64,000 nt of DNA. Origin: Pseudomonas sp. R4-35-07. Its GTDB lineage: Bacteria; Pseudomonadota; Gammaproteobacteria; Pseudomonadales; Pseudomonadaceae. The DNA is taken from contig NZ_CP027732.1 of NCBI RefSeq assembly GCF_003852235.1, forward strand, positions 4,030,001 to 4,094,000. Direction: 5' to 3'. Both the position numbers and the translations under genes were made by a program. Positions within the stretch are counted from its first letter, which is position 1. The number at the start of each line of letters is the position of its first letter. The notes beneath the pieces are model-generated. The model worked only from the letters and a program-made list of their open reading frames with translations, searched no databases and had not been told where the DNA came from. Below are positions 62,977 through 64,000 of this stretch, piece after piece.

Positions 62977-64000
62977 TTATTCAGGGGAATGCGCTACGCC
63001 ATCCGAATCGGTCATCGCGCGCTCGAGCAAATCCGCCGGCAGGCTTTTGCTGGCGCGCGCGCCCAGCAGGCGCAGTTGCTCGGTGCGGCTGACCAGATTC
63101 CCGCGTCCATCGGTCAGCTTGTTACGCGCCGCGCTGTAAGCCTTGTCCAGCTGCTGCAAGCGGTTACCCACTTCGTCCAGATCCTGGATAAACAACACGA
63201 ACTTGTCATACAGCCAACCGGCGCGCTCGGCAATTTCCCGGGCGTTCTGGCTCTGGCGTTCCTGCTTCCACAGGCTGTCGATCACCCGCAGGGTGGCGAG
63301 CAAGGTGGTGGGGCTGACAATCACGATATGACGGTCGAAGGCTTCCTGGAACAGGTTCGGCTCGGCTTGCAGCGCTGCGGAAAACGCCGCCTCAATCGGC
63401 ACGAACAGCAGCACGAAATCCAGGCTGTGCAAACCTTCCAGGCGCTTGTAATCCTTGCTGGCCAAACCTTTGACGTGATTGCGCAAGGACAGCACATGCT
63501 GCTTCAACGCCGCCTGGCCAATCACTTCGTCATCCGCAGCAACGTACTGCTGATAGGCGGTCAGGCTGACCTTGGAGTCCACCACCACCTGCTTGTCGCC
63601 CGGCAACATGATCAGCACGTCGGGCTGGAAGCGTTCGCCATCCGGGCCTTTGAGGCTGACCTGGGTCTGGTATTCGCGGCCTTTCTCCAGACCCGCATGC
63701 TCCAGCACCCGCTCCAGAATCAGCTCGCCCCAATTACCCTGGGTTTTCTGGCCTTTGAGGGCGCGGGTCAGGTTGGTGGCTTCGTCCGACAGGCGCAGGT
63801 TCAATTGCTGCAGGCGTTCAAGCTCTTTGGCCAGGGAAAAGCGCTCGCGGGCTTCGTTCTGGTAGCTTTCTTCAACGCGCTTCTCGAAGGATTGGATGCG
63901 CTCCTTGAGCGGGTCCAGTAGCTGCCCCAGGCGCTCCTGGCTGGTTTCGGCAAAGCGTTGCTCACGCTCATCGAAAATCTTCCCGGCCAATTCGGCGAAC
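62977..64000 (-). CDS. rmuC: DNA recombination protein RmuC, N-terminus beyond the window
   Basis: Coiled-coil plus nuclease-like domain protein that limits inversions at short repeats. Visible: coiled coil (about the first 90 residues, FDEREQRFAETSQERLGQLLDPL) and the RmuC domain (GNWGELILERVLEHAGL, PDVLIMLPGDKQVVVDSKVSL, FVPIEAAF, FLATLRVIDSLW-like). The frame is open to 64000 with no ATG near the edge; the TTG at 63990 is likely internal because RmuC usually has another 100 or so residues. Confidence 0.93.
   Translation of the reverse strand, partial: FAELAGKIFDEREQRFAETSQERLGQLLDPLKERIQSFEKRVEESYQNEARERFSLAKELERLQQLNLRLSDEATNLTRALKGQKTQGNWGELILERVLEHAGLEKGREYQTQVSLKGPDGERFQPDVLIMLPGDKQVVVDSKVSLTAYQQYVAADDEVIGQAALKQHVLSLRNHVKGLASKDYKRLEGLHSLDFVLLFVPIEAAFSAALQAEPNLFQEAFDRHIVIVSPTTLLATLRVIDSLWKQERQSQNAREIAERAGWLYDKFVLFIQDLDEVGNRLQQLDKAYSAARNKLTDGRGNLVSRTEQLRLLGARASKSLPADLLERAMTDSDGVAHSPE

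Overview
The window looks like the chromosome of a Pseudomonas of the P. fluorescens group. It is GC-rich, carries a single polar-flagellum cluster in the Pseudomonas order (fleQ, fleSR, fliE to fliJ, fliK, fliL to flhB, flhA-flhF-fleN-fliA, then che and mot genes), has phhR facing phhABC, and is scattered with imperfect-palindrome repeats whose arms read GGGGGCTTGCTCCCGAT, the REPIN type familiar from that group. The species assignment is inferred from these features; no rRNA gene is present.

Positions 1-45,221 are almost wholly flagellar and chemotaxis genes, all on the minus strand, so transcription runs from high to low coordinates. In reading order: flgF-G-H-I-J-K-L (rod, P and L rings, muramidase, hook-filament junction); a stand-alone ketoacyl-ACP synthase III gene fenced by two strong terminators; fliC, flaG, fliD, fliS, fliT (filament, cap, chaperones); the regulators fleQ and fleSR; fliE-F-G-H-I-J (MS ring, switch, export ATPase); hsbA-hsbR-hptB (phosphorelay feeding an anti-sigma antagonist); fliK; fliL-M-N-O-P-Q-R-flhB; two small cold-shock-domain-like genes; flhA-flhF-fleN-fliA; and cheY-Z-A-B-motC, cut off by the window start. 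Sigma-54 type -24/-12 elements with exact GG-N10-GC spacing lie upstream of flgF, fleS, fliE, fliK, fliL and flhA. Sigma-28 type elements lie upstream of fliC and fliS. A FleQ-box-like palindrome lies upstream of fleQ. This agrees with the known Pseudomonas hierarchy FleQ/RpoN, then FleSR, then FliA.

Positions 45,222-64,000 are general chromosome: phhR facing phhA-phhB-phhC (phenylalanine and tyrosine catabolism), an LpxH-like metallophosphoesterase, an AraC regulator, an EamA exporter, a SelW-like protein, a PlpD-type patatin autotransporter, a MarR regulator, RecQ, a YecA/YgfB protein, a DUF454 membrane protein, a large transporter-linked hybrid histidine kinase, and the C-terminal part of RmuC.

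Three observations stand out. (1) CheA carries four copies of an acidic [DN]-E-F-E-x-L-L-D peptide in place of a recognisable P2 domain; the peptide resembles the CheY-docking N-terminus of FliM, the FliN N-terminus and the CheZ C-terminus encoded nearby. (2) Between flhA and flhB lie two tandem, divergent cold-shock-domain-like genes, each preceded about 70 nt upstream by the same near-palindrome CTGTCAACTTTGACAG. (3) Six REPIN-like elements are each exactly 87 nt and sit between operons.
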